Shown one piece after another: positions 44,477-53,204 of a stretch of 64,000 nucleotides of DNA (positions within the stretch are counted from its first letter, which is position 1; each line of letters starts with the position of its first letter). The DNA is taken from contig NZ_AP017569.1 of the NCBI RefSeq assembly GCF_002355655.1, positions 2,771,596 through 2,835,595 on the forward strand, in the 5' to 3' direction. Source of the stretch: Halorubrum trapanicum. GTDB taxonomy: Archaea > Halobacteriota > Halobacteria > Halobacteriales > Haloferacaceae. The translations under genes and the position numbers were made by a program. The notes under the pieces were generated by a model. It was not told the DNA's origin, searched no databases, and saw nothing but the letters and a program-made list of their open reading frames with translations.

Positions 44477-44779
44477 ATGAACGCACTCCGAACGACGCTG
44501 CTCGTGGCGCTGGCCACGGTGGTACTGATCGGGACCGGCGCGGCCGCCGGCGCCGTCGCGGCGACGCCCGGCCCGGACAACGCCTCGGGCGACGCGGGCC
44601 CGCCGAGCGACCTCCCGGACCAGGTGCCGGACTTCGTCAGCGGGGTCCTCGATAGCGTGAACGAGTTCCTCGACGGCGGCGTCGAGGACCTCGGCGAGAC
44701 TGTGAGCGATATCGCCGGGAACGGCGGCAGCGAGGGCAACGCGGACGACGGAACCGACGCCGACGAGGAGGGGGCCTAA
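44477..44779 (+). CDS. Small exported acidic protein
   Basis: 100 residues. The first 28, MNALRTTLLVALATVVLIGT plus an Ala-rich end, form a signal peptide; the rest is acidic and Gly/Asn/Asp-rich with one amphipathic helix (VPDFVSGVLDSVNEFLDGG). Its stop codon is followed after one base by the GTG of the next gene, an exported DUF4382 lipoprotein, so the pair is likely co-transcribed. Function unknown. Confidence 0.68.
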   Translation: MNALRTTLLVALATVVLIGTGAAAGAVAATPGPDNASGDAGPPSDLPDQVPDFVSGVLDSVNEFLDGGVEDLGETVSDIAGNGGSEGNADDGTDADEEGA

Positions 44780-44780
44780 C

Positions 44781-45527
44781 GTGACGGACCGCACGTCCGA
44801 CCGCGTCGCGCTCGACCGCCGGACGTACCTTCGGGCGACCGGCGCCGCCGCGCTCGGCGCGGCCGGACTCGCCGGCTGCGTCGGCCGCGCGACGGGGACG
44901 CTCGCGACGCAGGTGACCGACCAGCCCGCCGACATCGGCGACTTCGAGTCGCTCGTCGTCACCGTCGAGGGGTTCTGGCTCGGGCCGGAGGGCGCCGAGA
45001 CCGACGCCGAGGACGCCGACGGCAACGAGACCGACACGGACGGCGGGGGCGACGACGCCGACACCGACGACGGGTCCGCGGACGGCAACGAGACGGACGC
45101 GGGCGAGGATACCGACGACGAAGAGGACGCCGCCGAGGGTCGCGAGTACTTCGAGTTCGACGAGCCGCAGGAGGCCGACCTCGTCGAGCTCCAGAACGGC
45201 GAGACGCAGCTGATCGACGAGCGCGAGCTCCGGACGGGGGAGTACCCGTACCTCCAGCTCGACGTGTCGTCGGCGGACGGGACCCTCACCGACGGGAGCG
45301 ACGCGACCGTGGACCTCCCGGGTAACGCGCCGCTGAAGTTCAACGAGGCGTTCGAGATCCGCGAGAACACCCGGACGACGTTCACCGCGGACTTCGCCCC
45401 GGTGCTGCGCGGGAACGGCCGCTACCTCCTCCGACCGGTTCCGAGCGGCATCGAGGTCGAGTACGAGGAGTCGGCGGACTCGGAAGCCGACGGATCGAGC
45501 GGCGACAACGAGACCGACGGCTCGTAG
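44781..45527 (+). CDS. DUF4382 domain lipoprotein
   Basis: 248 residues from a GTG. The Tat signal DRRTYLRATGAAALG with lipobox LAGC (about residue 33) directs lipid anchoring outside the cell. The DUF4382 beta-sandwich starts TLATQVTDQPADIGDFESLV. It is split by an acidic Glu/Asp/Asn-rich insertion (about residues 72-115) and resumes EADLVELQNGETQLIDEREL ending VEYEESADS. The domain family is widespread and binds unknown ligands. The insertion may be a surface loop. Confidence 0.82.
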   Translation: MTDRTSDRVALDRRTYLRATGAAALGAAGLAGCVGRATGTLATQVTDQPADIGDFESLVVTVEGFWLGPEGAETDAEDADGNETDTDGGGDDADTDDGSADGNETDAGEDTDDEEDAAEGREYFEFDEPQEADLVELQNGETQLIDERELRTGEYPYLQLDVSSADGTLTDGSDATVDLPGNAPLKFNEAFEIRENTRTTFTADFAPVLRGNGRYLLRPVPSGIEVEYEESADSEADGSSGDNETDGS

Positions 45528-45690
45528 CGACGCCGCATCCCCCCGGTCCCCCGTTGGAGTCGCGGTCGCGTCCGGCCGCTCGCGCGGAGCGAGCGCGGCC
45601 CGCACCGCGGCTTCGGGGTCAGGGCTGGGTCGGTTCCCGGGATTCGGGGACCGGGGGAATGCGCGCGTCGCTGCGGTCGGTTCCCGAATC

Positions 45691-45740
45691 GAGGCACACG
45701 GTCGCCGTCAGAGGCACACGTTCGCCGTCAGAGGCACACG
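45691..45740 (+). repeat. 20-base tandem repeat (2.5 units)
   Basis: Units GAGGCACACGGTCGCCGTCA and GAGGCACACGTTCGCCGTCA with a partial third GAGGCACACG. It lies between the convergent genes at 45.5 and 45.8 kb in about 300 bases without a gene. No spacers, so not CRISPR. Probably replication slippage. Confidence 0.75.
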
Positions 45741-45829
45741 ACCCGCAGATCGCCCGCGCGACGACGCGCACGGGCGGTCTTCGCTTTCTCCGATCGTTCG
45801 CCGTTTCGCGCCTTTCGTACCCTACCGAG

Positions 45830-46522
45830 TTACGGCGCCGTCGCGTCCGACCGCACGAACGTCCGGTACAGCGGTCCGGCGAGCACGAGGGCGCCGACCG
45901 CGGCCGTGCCGAGAACCACGGTCGGGTCGACGAGCGACCCGCCGCTCGCCGCGAGGCGGTCGAGCGAGACGCCGACAGCGACCCCGGAGAGGACCCACGG
46001 CAGTTCGCCGAGCGCGGTGCCGGCCAGGAACGATCGCATCCCGACGCCGGCGGCCGCGGCACCGACCGTCACCGCGTCGGAGGGGAGCGGCAGCAGTCGG
46101 GTCCCGGCCACGGCGCGCACGCTCCCGGACTCCGCCGCGAAGCGCTCGCCGGCCCGACAGAACCGGGCGGCGACGCCCGGTTCCGCACCCGGCTCCGGCC
46201 CGTCGTCGAGCCGGAGCCGACCCGCCCGAGCGAGCGCGTACGGCGGGAGGGCGGTGCCGACGACGAGCGCGAGCGCGAGCGGCGTCCCGACCCAGCCGTA
46301 CCCGAACCCGACGGCGACGGCGAGGAGGGTCGTCGGCCACGCGAGCAGGGGCCGCACGGCGGCGAGCGCGACGACGGCGACCCCGAACCTGAGCGGATCG
46401 GTCGCGAGCCAGCGGAGCCGCGAGAGCGCCGCCTCGGGAGAGACCGCGAGCGCGAGCGCCGCCAAGGCGGCGACGACCGCGCCCGCGACCGCGTACCGCC
46501 CGAGCGTCGACCGGCGATTCAC
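45830..46522 (-). CDS. TVP38/TMEM64 (VTT domain) membrane protein
   Basis: 230 residues with about six hydrophobic segments. The VTT/DedA-like core includes RPLLAWPTTLLAVAVGFGYGW and later GTRLLPLPSDAVTVGAAAAGVG, in which R-x-x-P is the family hallmark. SFLAGTALGELPWVLSGVAVG follows. VTT proteins are lipid scramblase-like. Length is right for the family. Function in haloarchaea is untested. Confidence 0.82.
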   Translation of the reverse strand: MNRRSTLGRYAVAGAVVAALAALALAVSPEAALSRLRWLATDPLRFGVAVVALAAVRPLLAWPTTLLAVAVGFGYGWVGTPLALALVVGTALPPYALARAGRLRLDDGPEPGAEPGVAARFCRAGERFAAESGSVRAVAGTRLLPLPSDAVTVGAAAAGVGMRSFLAGTALGELPWVLSGVAVGVSLDRLAASGGSLVDPTVVLGTAAVGALVLAGPLYRTFVRSDATAP

Positions 46523-46552
46523 GCTGCCGAGTCCGCGGGCGCCCGATAAACG

Positions 46553-46597
46553 CTTTGTGGGTGCGCCCTTTGTGGGGGCGCCCTTTGCGTGTGCGCC
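46553..46597 (+). repeat. 15-base tandem repeat (three units)
   Basis: CTTTGTGGGTGCGCC, CTTTGTGGGGGCGCC and CTTTGCGTGTGCGCC in direct succession just upstream of the TVP38-type gene, followed by a fragment CTTGGCG. Short and GC-rich. It may influence the promoter by position; no more can be said. Confidence 0.75.
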
Positions 46598-46643
46598 CTT
46601 GGCGGATTCGTTCGGGCGGGAGCCGAAGCCGTGCCCGTCCGGC

Positions 46644-47471
46644 TCACGACAGCTTCCCGAGCGCCTCGAAGAAGTCCGAGGGCGGGCCCGCGACCCGTAT
46701 CGGCGGCGCCGTGCGCTCGACGGTCACCTCGACCGGCCCGTCGAGCGTCGCGGTGTCGCGGCCGTCGCTAACGACCGTCGCGCCCGCTTCGTCCGCGACC
46801 GCGACGGTCACCGTCGCGTCCGCGTCCACCACGAGCGGGGGCATTCCCTCGTCGGCGACCATCTCGTTGACGATCAGGCCATCCACCTCCGGGTGGACGA
46901 GGGGCCCGCGCTCGGAGAGGTTGTACGCGGTCGACCCGGTCGGCGTGGCCACGAGGACCCCGTCGGCGTGGCCGCCGGCGTACCGCGACCCGTCGACGCG
47001 GACCTCGTAGTCGATCCCCCCGCCCGGCCCGCGTCGCTCGCCTTGGACCACCACCTCGTTCGCGGCCGGCGTCGACATCCAGCCGCCGGCGCTAGCCGTG
47101 AGCCGCGGGGCCTCGCGGACGTCCAGCCCGCCGCCGCGGAACGCCCGGATCTCGGCGCGGAGCGCGGTCTCGGCGTCCGCCGGCGGGACGGCGTTGAGAA
47201 AGCCCACCTCGCCGAGGTTCACCCCGACGATCGGGGTGTCGCCCGCGTTGCGCGCGACGAACAGGAACGTCCCGTCGCCGCCGACCGCGACGACGAGGTC
47301 GCAGTCGCCGAACGCGTCGACCGGCCGGGCCTCGTCGCCGGCGTCGAGCGCGGCGGCGGTCTCCTCGTCCAGCCAGACGCTCTCGCCCGCGTCGACGACG
47401 ACGTCTCGGAGGGTCGCCGCGAGCGACGCCGCCCGCTCGCTCCCCTTTCGCGCCACGATGCCCACTTCCAT
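46644..47471 (-). CDS. nadK: NAD kinase
   Basis: 275 residues. The NADK motif VAVGGDGTFLFVAR (GGDGT near residue 65) and VNLGEVGFLN are clear. The second family motif is VLVATPTGSTAYNLSERG (about 165). Phosphorylates NAD+ to NADP+ with ATP or polyphosphate. Start at the ATG giving MEVGIVARKG, the normal first strand. Normal length for archaeal enzymes. Separate from nadE (4 kb away), so the two are not an operon. Confidence 0.93.
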   Translation of the reverse strand: MEVGIVARKGSERAASLAATLRDVVVDAGESVWLDEETAAALDAGDEARPVDAFGDCDLVVAVGGDGTFLFVARNAGDTPIVGVNLGEVGFLNAVPPADAETALRAEIRAFRGGGLDVREAPRLTASAGGWMSTPAANEVVVQGERRGPGGGIDYEVRVDGSRYAGGHADGVLVATPTGSTAYNLSERGPLVHPEVDGLIVNEMVADEGMPPLVVDADATVTVAVADEAGATVVSDGRDTATLDGPVEVTVERTAPPIRVAGPPSDFFEALGKLS

Positions 47472-47619
47472 GCGGAATCCATCCCGATCCCCGGATAAAA
47501 GCGTGCGGACATCGGGCGGCGCCGCGCGAGTTCTCGGAATCTGATACCTCGCCGGAAAGTTTCAAGCCGCTCGGCCGCGTTGCTCGGCTCATGTCGACCC
47601 CCCACGGGCGGCGGAAACG

Positions 47620-49068
47620 ATGAGCGAGGAGGACGACTGGTTCGAACGCGCGCTGCGCGAGACCGACAAGGAGTCCGACGAGCCGCCGGTGGGCGGTGCG
47701 GAGGAGGGTTCAAACGGTGCGGATGACGGTTCCGGCAGTGCGGGAGACGACGCGGACGATGCGGACGACGCGGGAGCCGGTGCGGACGACCCGGAGGGGG
47801 AAACGGAGACCGTGACCGGCGACGCCGAGTTCGCCGATCCGTTCGGCGGTGCCGGCGACGAGACGGACGCCGAGGTGGGCGACGAAGACCCCTTCGGCGG
47901 CGCCGTCGGGGAGGGCGACGAGCCCGACGGCGGTGAGTTCGGCGGCGACGACGCCGGGAGCGGCGACGACGCGGGGAGCGGCGGCGTTCCGGCGGACGCG
48001 TTCGGTGACGTCGACGCCGACGGCGACGCGGGGTTCGACTCCTTCGGCGCGGACGACCCCTTCGGCGGCGGTGGCGGGGGGGACGCCGACGCCGCCCCCG
48101 GAGATGGCGCCGGCACGGACTCCGGCGGCGATGGCGGGGGGGCGGACCCGTTCGGCACGGACGACCCCTTCGGCGGGAGTCGGGGGGATGGCGGGTCCGG
48201 CGGCCGGTCGAGTGGCGGCGGAGCGCCGGGCGGTGACGGCGACCCGTTCGGCGGCTACCGCGGGAGCGCGGGCGGGGGCGACGAGGACTTCGGGTTCGGT
48301 GAGTTCGGCGGCGACGCGGACGCCGGCGGGACGACCGACTTCGACGTCGACCCCGACGAGTTCGAGTCGGGGATCGAGCGGACCGACGTCGGGATCGAGG
48401 GGCTCGACGACATGATCCTCGGCGGTGTTCCCAGCCGGTCGCTTTTGTCGGTCATCGGCGGGGCCGGCACCGGGAAGACGACGTTCGCGCTCCAGTTTCT
48501 CAACCACGCGCTCGAATCGGGCGAGAAGGGGATCTACATCACGCTCGAACAGACCCGCGAGTCGATCCTCGACACCGCGACCGAGAAGGGGTGGTCGTTC
48601 CGCGAGCACGCGGCGGAGGACCGCCTCGCCGTCGTCGCCATCGACCCCATCGAGATGGCCAACTCGCTGTCGTCGATCCGCAACGATCTCGTCCGGCTCA
48701 TCGCCGAGTTCGACGCCGACCGGCTGGTGCTCGACTCGGTCTCCCTGCTTGAGATGATGTACGACCACCCCGCGAAGCGGCGCTCGGAGGTGTTCGGGTT
48801 CACGCGCTCGCTGAAGGAGTCCGGCGTCACGACGCTGCTCACCTCCGAGGCGAGCGAGGAGAACCCGTACGCCTCTCGGCACGGCATCGTCGAGTACCTC
48901 ACCGACGCCGTGTTCGTCCTCCAGTACGTCCGCGGGTCGGACTTCCGCGAGACGCGCCTCGCCGTCGAGATCCAGAAGATCCGCGACGCGAACCACTCCC
49001 GTGAGACGAAGCCGTACGACATCACCGACACCGGAATCTCGGTGTACGATCAGGCGAACATCTTCTGA
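47620..49068 (+). CDS. RAD55/KaiC-like single-domain ATPase with DPFGG-rich N-terminus
   Basis: 482 residues. The first about 245 are Asp/Gly/Glu-rich and disordered, carrying six DPFG motifs (DPFGG mostly) at irregular intervals. The ATPase domain (about 250-482) starts ERTDVGIEGLDDMILGGVP, Walker A GGAGTGKTT (about 280), LEQTRESIL, Walker B LVLDSVSLL and the C-terminal RDANHSRETKPYDI. This is the RecA-like RAD55/KaiC family; in archaea such proteins often act in motility or signalling. The DPFGG tail may dock partners or phase-separate; this is inference. Confidence 0.82.
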   Translation: MSEEDDWFERALRETDKESDEPPVGGAEEGSNGADDGSGSAGDDADDADDAGAGADDPEGETETVTGDAEFADPFGGAGDETDAEVGDEDPFGGAVGEGDEPDGGEFGGDDAGSGDDAGSGGVPADAFGDVDADGDAGFDSFGADDPFGGGGGGDADAAPGDGAGTDSGGDGGGADPFGTDDPFGGSRGDGGSGGRSSGGGAPGGDGDPFGGYRGSAGGGDEDFGFGEFGGDADAGGTTDFDVDPDEFESGIERTDVGIEGLDDMILGGVPSRSLLSVIGGAGTGKTTFALQFLNHALESGEKGIYITLEQTRESILDTATEKGWSFREHAAEDRLAVVAIDPIEMANSLSSIRNDLVRLIAEFDADRLVLDSVSLLEMMYDHPAKRRSEVFGFTRSLKESGVTTLLTSEASEENPYASRHGIVEYLTDAVFVLQYVRGSDFRETRLAVEIQKIRDANHSRETKPYDITDTGISVYDQANIF

Positions 49069-49181
49069 GCGCGTCCGTCGGGATCGAGGTCGGATTCGCG
49101 ACGGCGACCCGAGCCCCGGTCCGAGGCGATCCGCTTCGGGTCGACGGATCGCTTTTCAGGCGTCGAGTCCAACCCTGACGC

Positions 49182-49352
49182 ATGTCACAGGACACGCTCT
49201 CCGAATGTCCGTTCTGTGATTTCGAACCGGACGTCCCGCACGACGACGTCAAGAACGCCCCCGAGCAGGCCACGCACCGCGTCCACCAGCACGTCGAGGA
49301 GGAACACCCGGACCGGACAGACGAGCTCGACAGCTACACCGGTCCGGGGTAG
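49182..49352 (+). CDS. Small C2H2-type zinc protein (56 aa)
   Basis: Complete short frame: MSQDTLSECPFCDFEPDVPH at the start and HRVHQHVEEEHPDRTDEL later. Cys9 and Cys12 plus two or three His form a C2H2-like zinc site. The acidic residues and short length fit haloarchaeal small zinc proteins. It ends about 60 bases before the duplicated tRNA-Gly end. Function unknown. Confidence 0.68.
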   Translation: MSQDTLSECPFCDFEPDVPHDDVKNAPEQATHRVHQHVEEEHPDRTDELDSYTGPG

Positions 49353-49408
49353 CAGCTGTCCGTCAGGCGAATTCACGCACCTGCGGCTCGCGGATTGTTC
49401 GCCGCAGG

Positions 49409-49513
49409 AATGCACCGTCCGGGAATTGAACCGGAGGAAGACGGTCCGGGCATTCGGCCTCGCTCCGCTCGGCCGCTCCGGGCTGCGACTTCCAGGGTTC
49501 AATTCCGTCCGAT
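49409..49513 (+). repeat. Partial copy of the tRNA-Gly 3' end and linked inverted repeat
   Basis: Bases 49409-49432 repeat the 24 bases at 49586-49609 exactly: the tRNA-Gly 3' acceptor strand and the T-arm strand beside it, same orientation. The segment then forms an inverted repeat: GAATTGAACC-GGAGGAAG is matched on the other strand by CTTCCAGGGTTCAATTCCG near 49489-49508. The two copies enclose about 150 bases. This is how an attachment site of a tRNA-targeting integrase looks after the element has been lost. No integrase gene remains. Confidence 0.65.
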
Positions 49514-49587
49514 GATTTCTCTCACTACGTTCGAGAGTTCGCTGAACAGCGTGAAGCGAACGCTACCTGACGGAGTCAGGTAGAAAA

Positions 49588-49658
49588 TGCACCGTCCGGG
49601 AATTGAACCCGGGCTATTAGCTTGGGAAGCTAATGTCCTACCACTGGACCAACGGTGC
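49588..49658 (-). tRNA. tRNA-Gly (CCC)
   Basis: A 71-base cloverleaf. Acceptor GCACCGT pairs with ACGGTGC and the discriminator is A. D-arm TGGTCCAGTGGTAGGACA, anticodon stem TTAGC/GCTAA around loop TTCCCAA (anticodon CCC), and T-arm CCGGG-TTCAATT-CCCGG are all seen. No intron. It decodes GGG, used often in a GC-rich genome. Its 3' end occurs again 177 bases away on the same strand. Confidence 0.94.
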
Positions 49659-49774
49659 TCGAACTGACGTACCCGACCGCCTCACTTTAACGTAGCGTTT
49701 CGCCGGGCTCAGCCTCACGCCGGAACGCGTGCCGCGAGCCACACGATTAAGCGGCCGCCGACGAAGGCACGCTC

Positions 49775-51256
49775 ATGACCGACGACGCAGCAGACGCGAC
49801 GCGAACGGACGCGGTCGACCGGGTGCGAGAGCGCGCGGCCGACCTCGCGCCCGCGCTCGGCGCGACGTGGACCGACGACGAGCCGTGGCGCTTTCTCACC
49901 GACCTCACGGCGATCGGGAGCCGCATGGCCGGGGGCGAGGGCGAGCGCCGCGCCGCCGGCCTCGTCGCCGACGCCTTCGAGCGCGCCGGGCTCGCGGACG
50001 TTCACACGGAGCCCTTCGAGCTCCCGGCCTGGGAGCGCGGGTCGGCGTCGCTCGACGTGACCGTCTCGAGGCGGGACGGGGAGCCGGCGACGCGCTCGTT
50101 CGAGGCGCTGGCGCTCCCGTACTCGCCGTCTGGGAGCGTCGCGGGCGAACTCGTCGACGTCGGCTACGGCACCCCGGCGGAGGTCGACGAGCGCGACGTC
50201 GAGGGGCGGATCGCGGTCGCCTCGACGACAACCCCCGAGGGCGGGCGGTTCGTCCACCGCATGGAGAAGTTCGGCTACGCGGTCGACTCCGGCGCGGTCG
50301 GCTTCGTGTTCGTCAACCACCTCGACGGCCAGCTGCCCCCCACCGGGTCGCTCACGTTCGGCGAGGAGGCCGAGGCGGTCGCGGTCGGCGTCTCGAAGGA
50401 GACCGGGGCGTGGCTCCGCGAGTACGCGGTCGGCGGGACCGTCGGCGGCGCCGAGCGCGGCTCCGTCGGCGGCGCGGTCGACACGGCGAGCCAGGGGACG
50501 CCGGCCGAATCGGAGTCCGTCGCGCGGGCGGAGCTCTCCGTCGAAGCGTCGACGACGCCTGGCGAGAGCCGCAACGTGATCGGGCGCGCCGGCCCCGACA
50601 CCGACGAGCGGGTCCTGCTGCTCGCCCACTACGACGCCCACGACATCGCGGAGGGCGCGCTCGACAACGGCTGCGGGATCGCGACGGTCGCGACCGCGGC
50701 CGGGATCCTCGCCGAGGCGGACCTCCCGATCGGCGTCGACGTCGTCGCGGTCGGCGCCGAGGAGGTCGGACTCCTCGGCGCGGAACACCTCGCGGACCGC
50801 CTCGACCTCGACCGCGTGAAGGGCGTGATCAACGTCGACGGCGCGGGGCGGTTCCGCGATCTGGTCGCGATGGCCCACGCCTCCACAGCGGCCGCGTCGG
50901 TCGCGGAGGCGGTGTCGACCGCGACGCGCCAGCCGATCGAGGTCGACGCGCAGCCGCACCCGTTCTCCGACCAGTGGCCGTTCGTTCGCCGTGGCGTGCC
51001 GGCGCTCCAACTCCACAGCGATTCGGGTGACCGCGGACGGGGGTGGGGCCACACCCACGCGGACACCCGCGACAAGGTGGACGACCGGAACGTCCGCGAA
51101 CACGCGATGCTGATCGCGCTGCTCGTCGCCGAGTTCGCGGCGCCCGAGCGGGACCTGCCCCGACTGGACCGCGACGAACTCGCGGCCGCGTTCCGCGAGG
51201 CCGACTTCGAGACGGGGATGCGCGCGGCCGACCTCTGGCCGGCCGACTGGGACTGA
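49775..51256 (+). CDS. M28 family zinc aminopeptidase with inserted PA-like domain
   Basis: 493 residues. Zinc ligands are visible: HYDAHD (about 290), the bridging Asp in LDNGCGIAT, the catalytic Glu pair VGAEEVG, NVDGAG and H-T-H-A-D-T. The N-terminal region has RMAGGEGERRAAGLV as in other M28 enzymes. A PA-like insertion with DVEGRIAVASTTTPEG lies at about 140-190. Acidic composition and no signal peptide suggest a cytoplasmic peptidase. Substrate unknown; glutaminyl cyclase-like relatives also have this fold. Confidence 0.88.
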   Translation: MTDDAADATRTDAVDRVRERAADLAPALGATWTDDEPWRFLTDLTAIGSRMAGGEGERRAAGLVADAFERAGLADVHTEPFELPAWERGSASLDVTVSRRDGEPATRSFEALALPYSPSGSVAGELVDVGYGTPAEVDERDVEGRIAVASTTTPEGGRFVHRMEKFGYAVDSGAVGFVFVNHLDGQLPPTGSLTFGEEAEAVAVGVSKETGAWLREYAVGGTVGGAERGSVGGAVDTASQGTPAESESVARAELSVEASTTPGESRNVIGRAGPDTDERVLLLAHYDAHDIAEGALDNGCGIATVATAAGILAEADLPIGVDVVAVGAEEVGLLGAEHLADRLDLDRVKGVINVDGAGRFRDLVAMAHASTAAASVAEAVSTATRQPIEVDAQPHPFSDQWPFVRRGVPALQLHSDSGDRGRGWGHTHADTRDKVDDRNVREHAMLIALLVAEFAAPERDLPRLDRDELAAAFREADFETGMRAADLWPADWD

Positions 51257-51289
51257 GCGGGGCGGCCGCGACCCGGGCGGACCGCCGAG

Positions 51290-52213
51290 TCACTCCACGT
51301 CCGCGTCCGGGGTCGGCGGCGGGAGCCGCTTGTGCGCCGTCGCGCGGTGGCGTCCGAGCAGGTCCGTGACGAGCTCGCGGTCGACGTCGAAGTCGTCGGG
51401 CCCCCCGATCCGCTCGACGACCGCCGCCGGGTCGAGCCCGCGGTCGACGCCGAGGTGGAGGACGGGATCGACGACCTCGTAGGGCGCGCCGAGGTCGTCC
51501 GCGTCTCGCTGGCCCGGCAGGAACCCCGCGGTCGGCGGCTTCTCGACGACGAACTCCGGCACGTCGAGCTCGGTCGCGAGCGTCCGGACGTCGGTCTTGT
51601 AGAGGTGACCCAGCGGGAACAGGTCGGCCGCGCCGTCGCCGTGTTTCGTCAGGTAGCCTAAGAGGAGTTCGCTCCGGTTCGCGGTGCCGCAGACGAGGCG
51701 GTTCGTCGCGTTGGCGGCGAGGTAGGCGACCGTCATCCGGAGGCGCGCGACGGCGTTGCCGGAGCGGACCGGCTCGTCGTGGAGGTCGAAGCGGTCGGGG
51801 GCGACGGCGCCGAACTGCGCGAACAGCGGCTGGAGGTGGACCGTGTCGTGGTCGATACCCAACGCCTCCGCGAGCGCCTCGGCGTCGCGGGCGTGCGGCG
51901 CGCCGATTTTGTTACACGGGAGGATCAGCCCGTACACGCGGTCGGCGCCGAGCGCCTCGACCGCGAGCGCGGCCGTCACCGTCGAGTCGAGCCCGCCGCT
52001 CATGTTCACCACCACGCCGTCGGCGCCCGCGGCGTCGACACGGTCGGCGACGAACGACCGGACCCGGTCGCGTTCGACCGCGAGGTCCCGGTCCGGGAGC
52101 AGCGAGGCGGTGAGTCCGGACCGGGAAGCGCCACGGTCTCCGTCCGACGCGGCAGCTCCCGCCGAGCGCTCGGCGGCCCCGTCCGAGTCGAACGCCGACT
52201 CGCGGTCAGCCAT
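51290..52213 (-). CDS. nadE: Ammonia-dependent NAD+ synthetase
   Basis: 307 residues. The N-type ATP pyrophosphatase loop is VVNMSGGLDSTVTAA (SGGLDS near 75). Further: GLILPCNKIG, CGTANRSELLLGYLTKHGDG and LFPLGHLYKTDVR. It lacks the nitrilase glutaminase domain, so it uses free ammonia to convert deamido-NAD to NAD+. An acidic haloarchaeal extension (about 40 aa) precedes the core. Ends in an acidic tail. Confidence 0.92.
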   Translation of the reverse strand: MADRESAFDSDGAAERSAGAAASDGDRGASRSGLTASLLPDRDLAVERDRVRSFVADRVDAAGADGVVVNMSGGLDSTVTAALAVEALGADRVYGLILPCNKIGAPHARDAEALAEALGIDHDTVHLQPLFAQFGAVAPDRFDLHDEPVRSGNAVARLRMTVAYLAANATNRLVCGTANRSELLLGYLTKHGDGAADLFPLGHLYKTDVRTLATELDVPEFVVEKPPTAGFLPGQRDADDLGAPYEVVDPVLHLGVDRGLDPAAVVERIGGPDDFDVDRELVTDLLGRHRATAHKRLPPPTPDADVE

Positions 52214-52634
52214 CTCCTCCTCCGGCGCGGGCCGTCCGCCCCGTTCCCCGGTGCGGGCGTCCGTCGACGGCTCGTGAGGGGGCGCGGGTGCGTCTCTGCG
52301 GTCGTTCGCGAGCGTCGCGTTGGATCGTCATCAGTCGGTCGCCGCTTCCGCTTGCGCTGGTAAATACTTGCGGTGTGGATCGTATAAGGAATTGGTATAG
52401 TTATGCCCGAGTGATGCGTAGTTACTCGTGAAGAACAGCGGACGTATAATTGTAATCGGAATAATTAGAGATAGACGAATATCGACACTGCTGTGTGAGG
52501 AAATACATTGTGTACCGAAATAAAACGCCTAATTTGAGTACGTTTAGAAAGAAATTGGCCGAATAACAATCGTTCTAAGCATATAATGTGGTTATACGCG
52601 AACATTTATTAGTTAGATTTGGTTCGCTTCGTCC
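52214..52634 (+). promoter_or_regulatory. AT-rich upstream region of the winged-helix gene
   Basis: From about 52380 base composition drops sharply: TATAAGGAATTGGTATAG, several TAATTGTAAT and GTATAATTG stretches, and ACATTTATTAG about 25-30 bases before the ATG at 52635. The last is a good TATA box for a leaderless transcript. More than 200 AT-rich bases is much longer than a normal haloarchaeal promoter, so more than one binding site or a regulatory RNA is possible. Confidence 0.55.
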
Positions 52635-53168
52635 ATGTCACGGATTCAGCTGAGTTCGAGTCAGGAACGCGTGCTCACCGCGCTCGTGAACCTCTCCGAG
52701 GGCCGGGAGGCGCCGGTACAGGGCCGCGAGATCGCCGACGCGATCGATCGCAACGCGGGGACGGTGCGGAACCGCATGGGGAGCCTCAACACCCTCGGTC
52801 TCGTCGAGGGCGTCGCCGGGCCGGACGGCGGCTACATTCCGACCGACGAGGCGTACGACACGCTCGGCATCGAGCGCCTGGAGGACGCCGCGACGACGCC
52901 GGTCGAGCGCGAGGGCGACCCCGTCGAGGACGTCACCGTCGCGGAGATCGATCTCTCGAGCGTCGCGAACCCTGAGCTGTGCCGCGCCGAGCTCGTGATC
53001 CGCGGCCCGGTCGGCCCCTTCGACGCGGGCGATCACGTGACCGTCGGGCCGACGCCGGCCACCGGACTGCGGCTTTCGGGCGTCGTCGACGCGACCAACG
53101 TCGACGGCAACAGCCTCCTGGTCCGCGTCGACGGCATGGAGACGCCGACGGGGGGGTCGGCCGCCTGA
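52635..53168 (+). CDS. Winged-helix regulator with C-terminal beta domain
   Basis: 177 residues. MSRIQLSSSQERVLTALVNL and VQGREIADAIDRNAGTVRNR form a winged helix of Rrf2/TrmB-type, with NTLGLVEGVAGPDGGYIPTD as recognition helix end and wing. The C-terminal half (about 95-170) is beta-rich, ending DATNVDGNSLLVRVDGMETP; it may bind a ligand. No Cys cluster as in Fe-S Rrf2 proteins. Set in a long AT-rich upstream region, which suggests self-regulation. Identity of targets unknown. Confidence 0.75.
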   Translation: MSRIQLSSSQERVLTALVNLSEGREAPVQGREIADAIDRNAGTVRNRMGSLNTLGLVEGVAGPDGGYIPTDEAYDTLGIERLEDAATTPVEREGDPVEDVTVAEIDLSSVANPELCRAELVIRGPVGPFDAGDHVTVGPTPATGLRLSGVVDATNVDGNSLLVRVDGMETPTGGSAA

Positions 53169-53204
53169 GCGGGGGCCTGAGCCGCGGCCGTCCGGACGCC
53201 CGGT

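Noticed and set aside
45691..46597. Possible CRISPR arrays at the two tandem repeats
   Set aside because: Units are 15-20 bases and directly adjacent, with no spacers and no cas genes.
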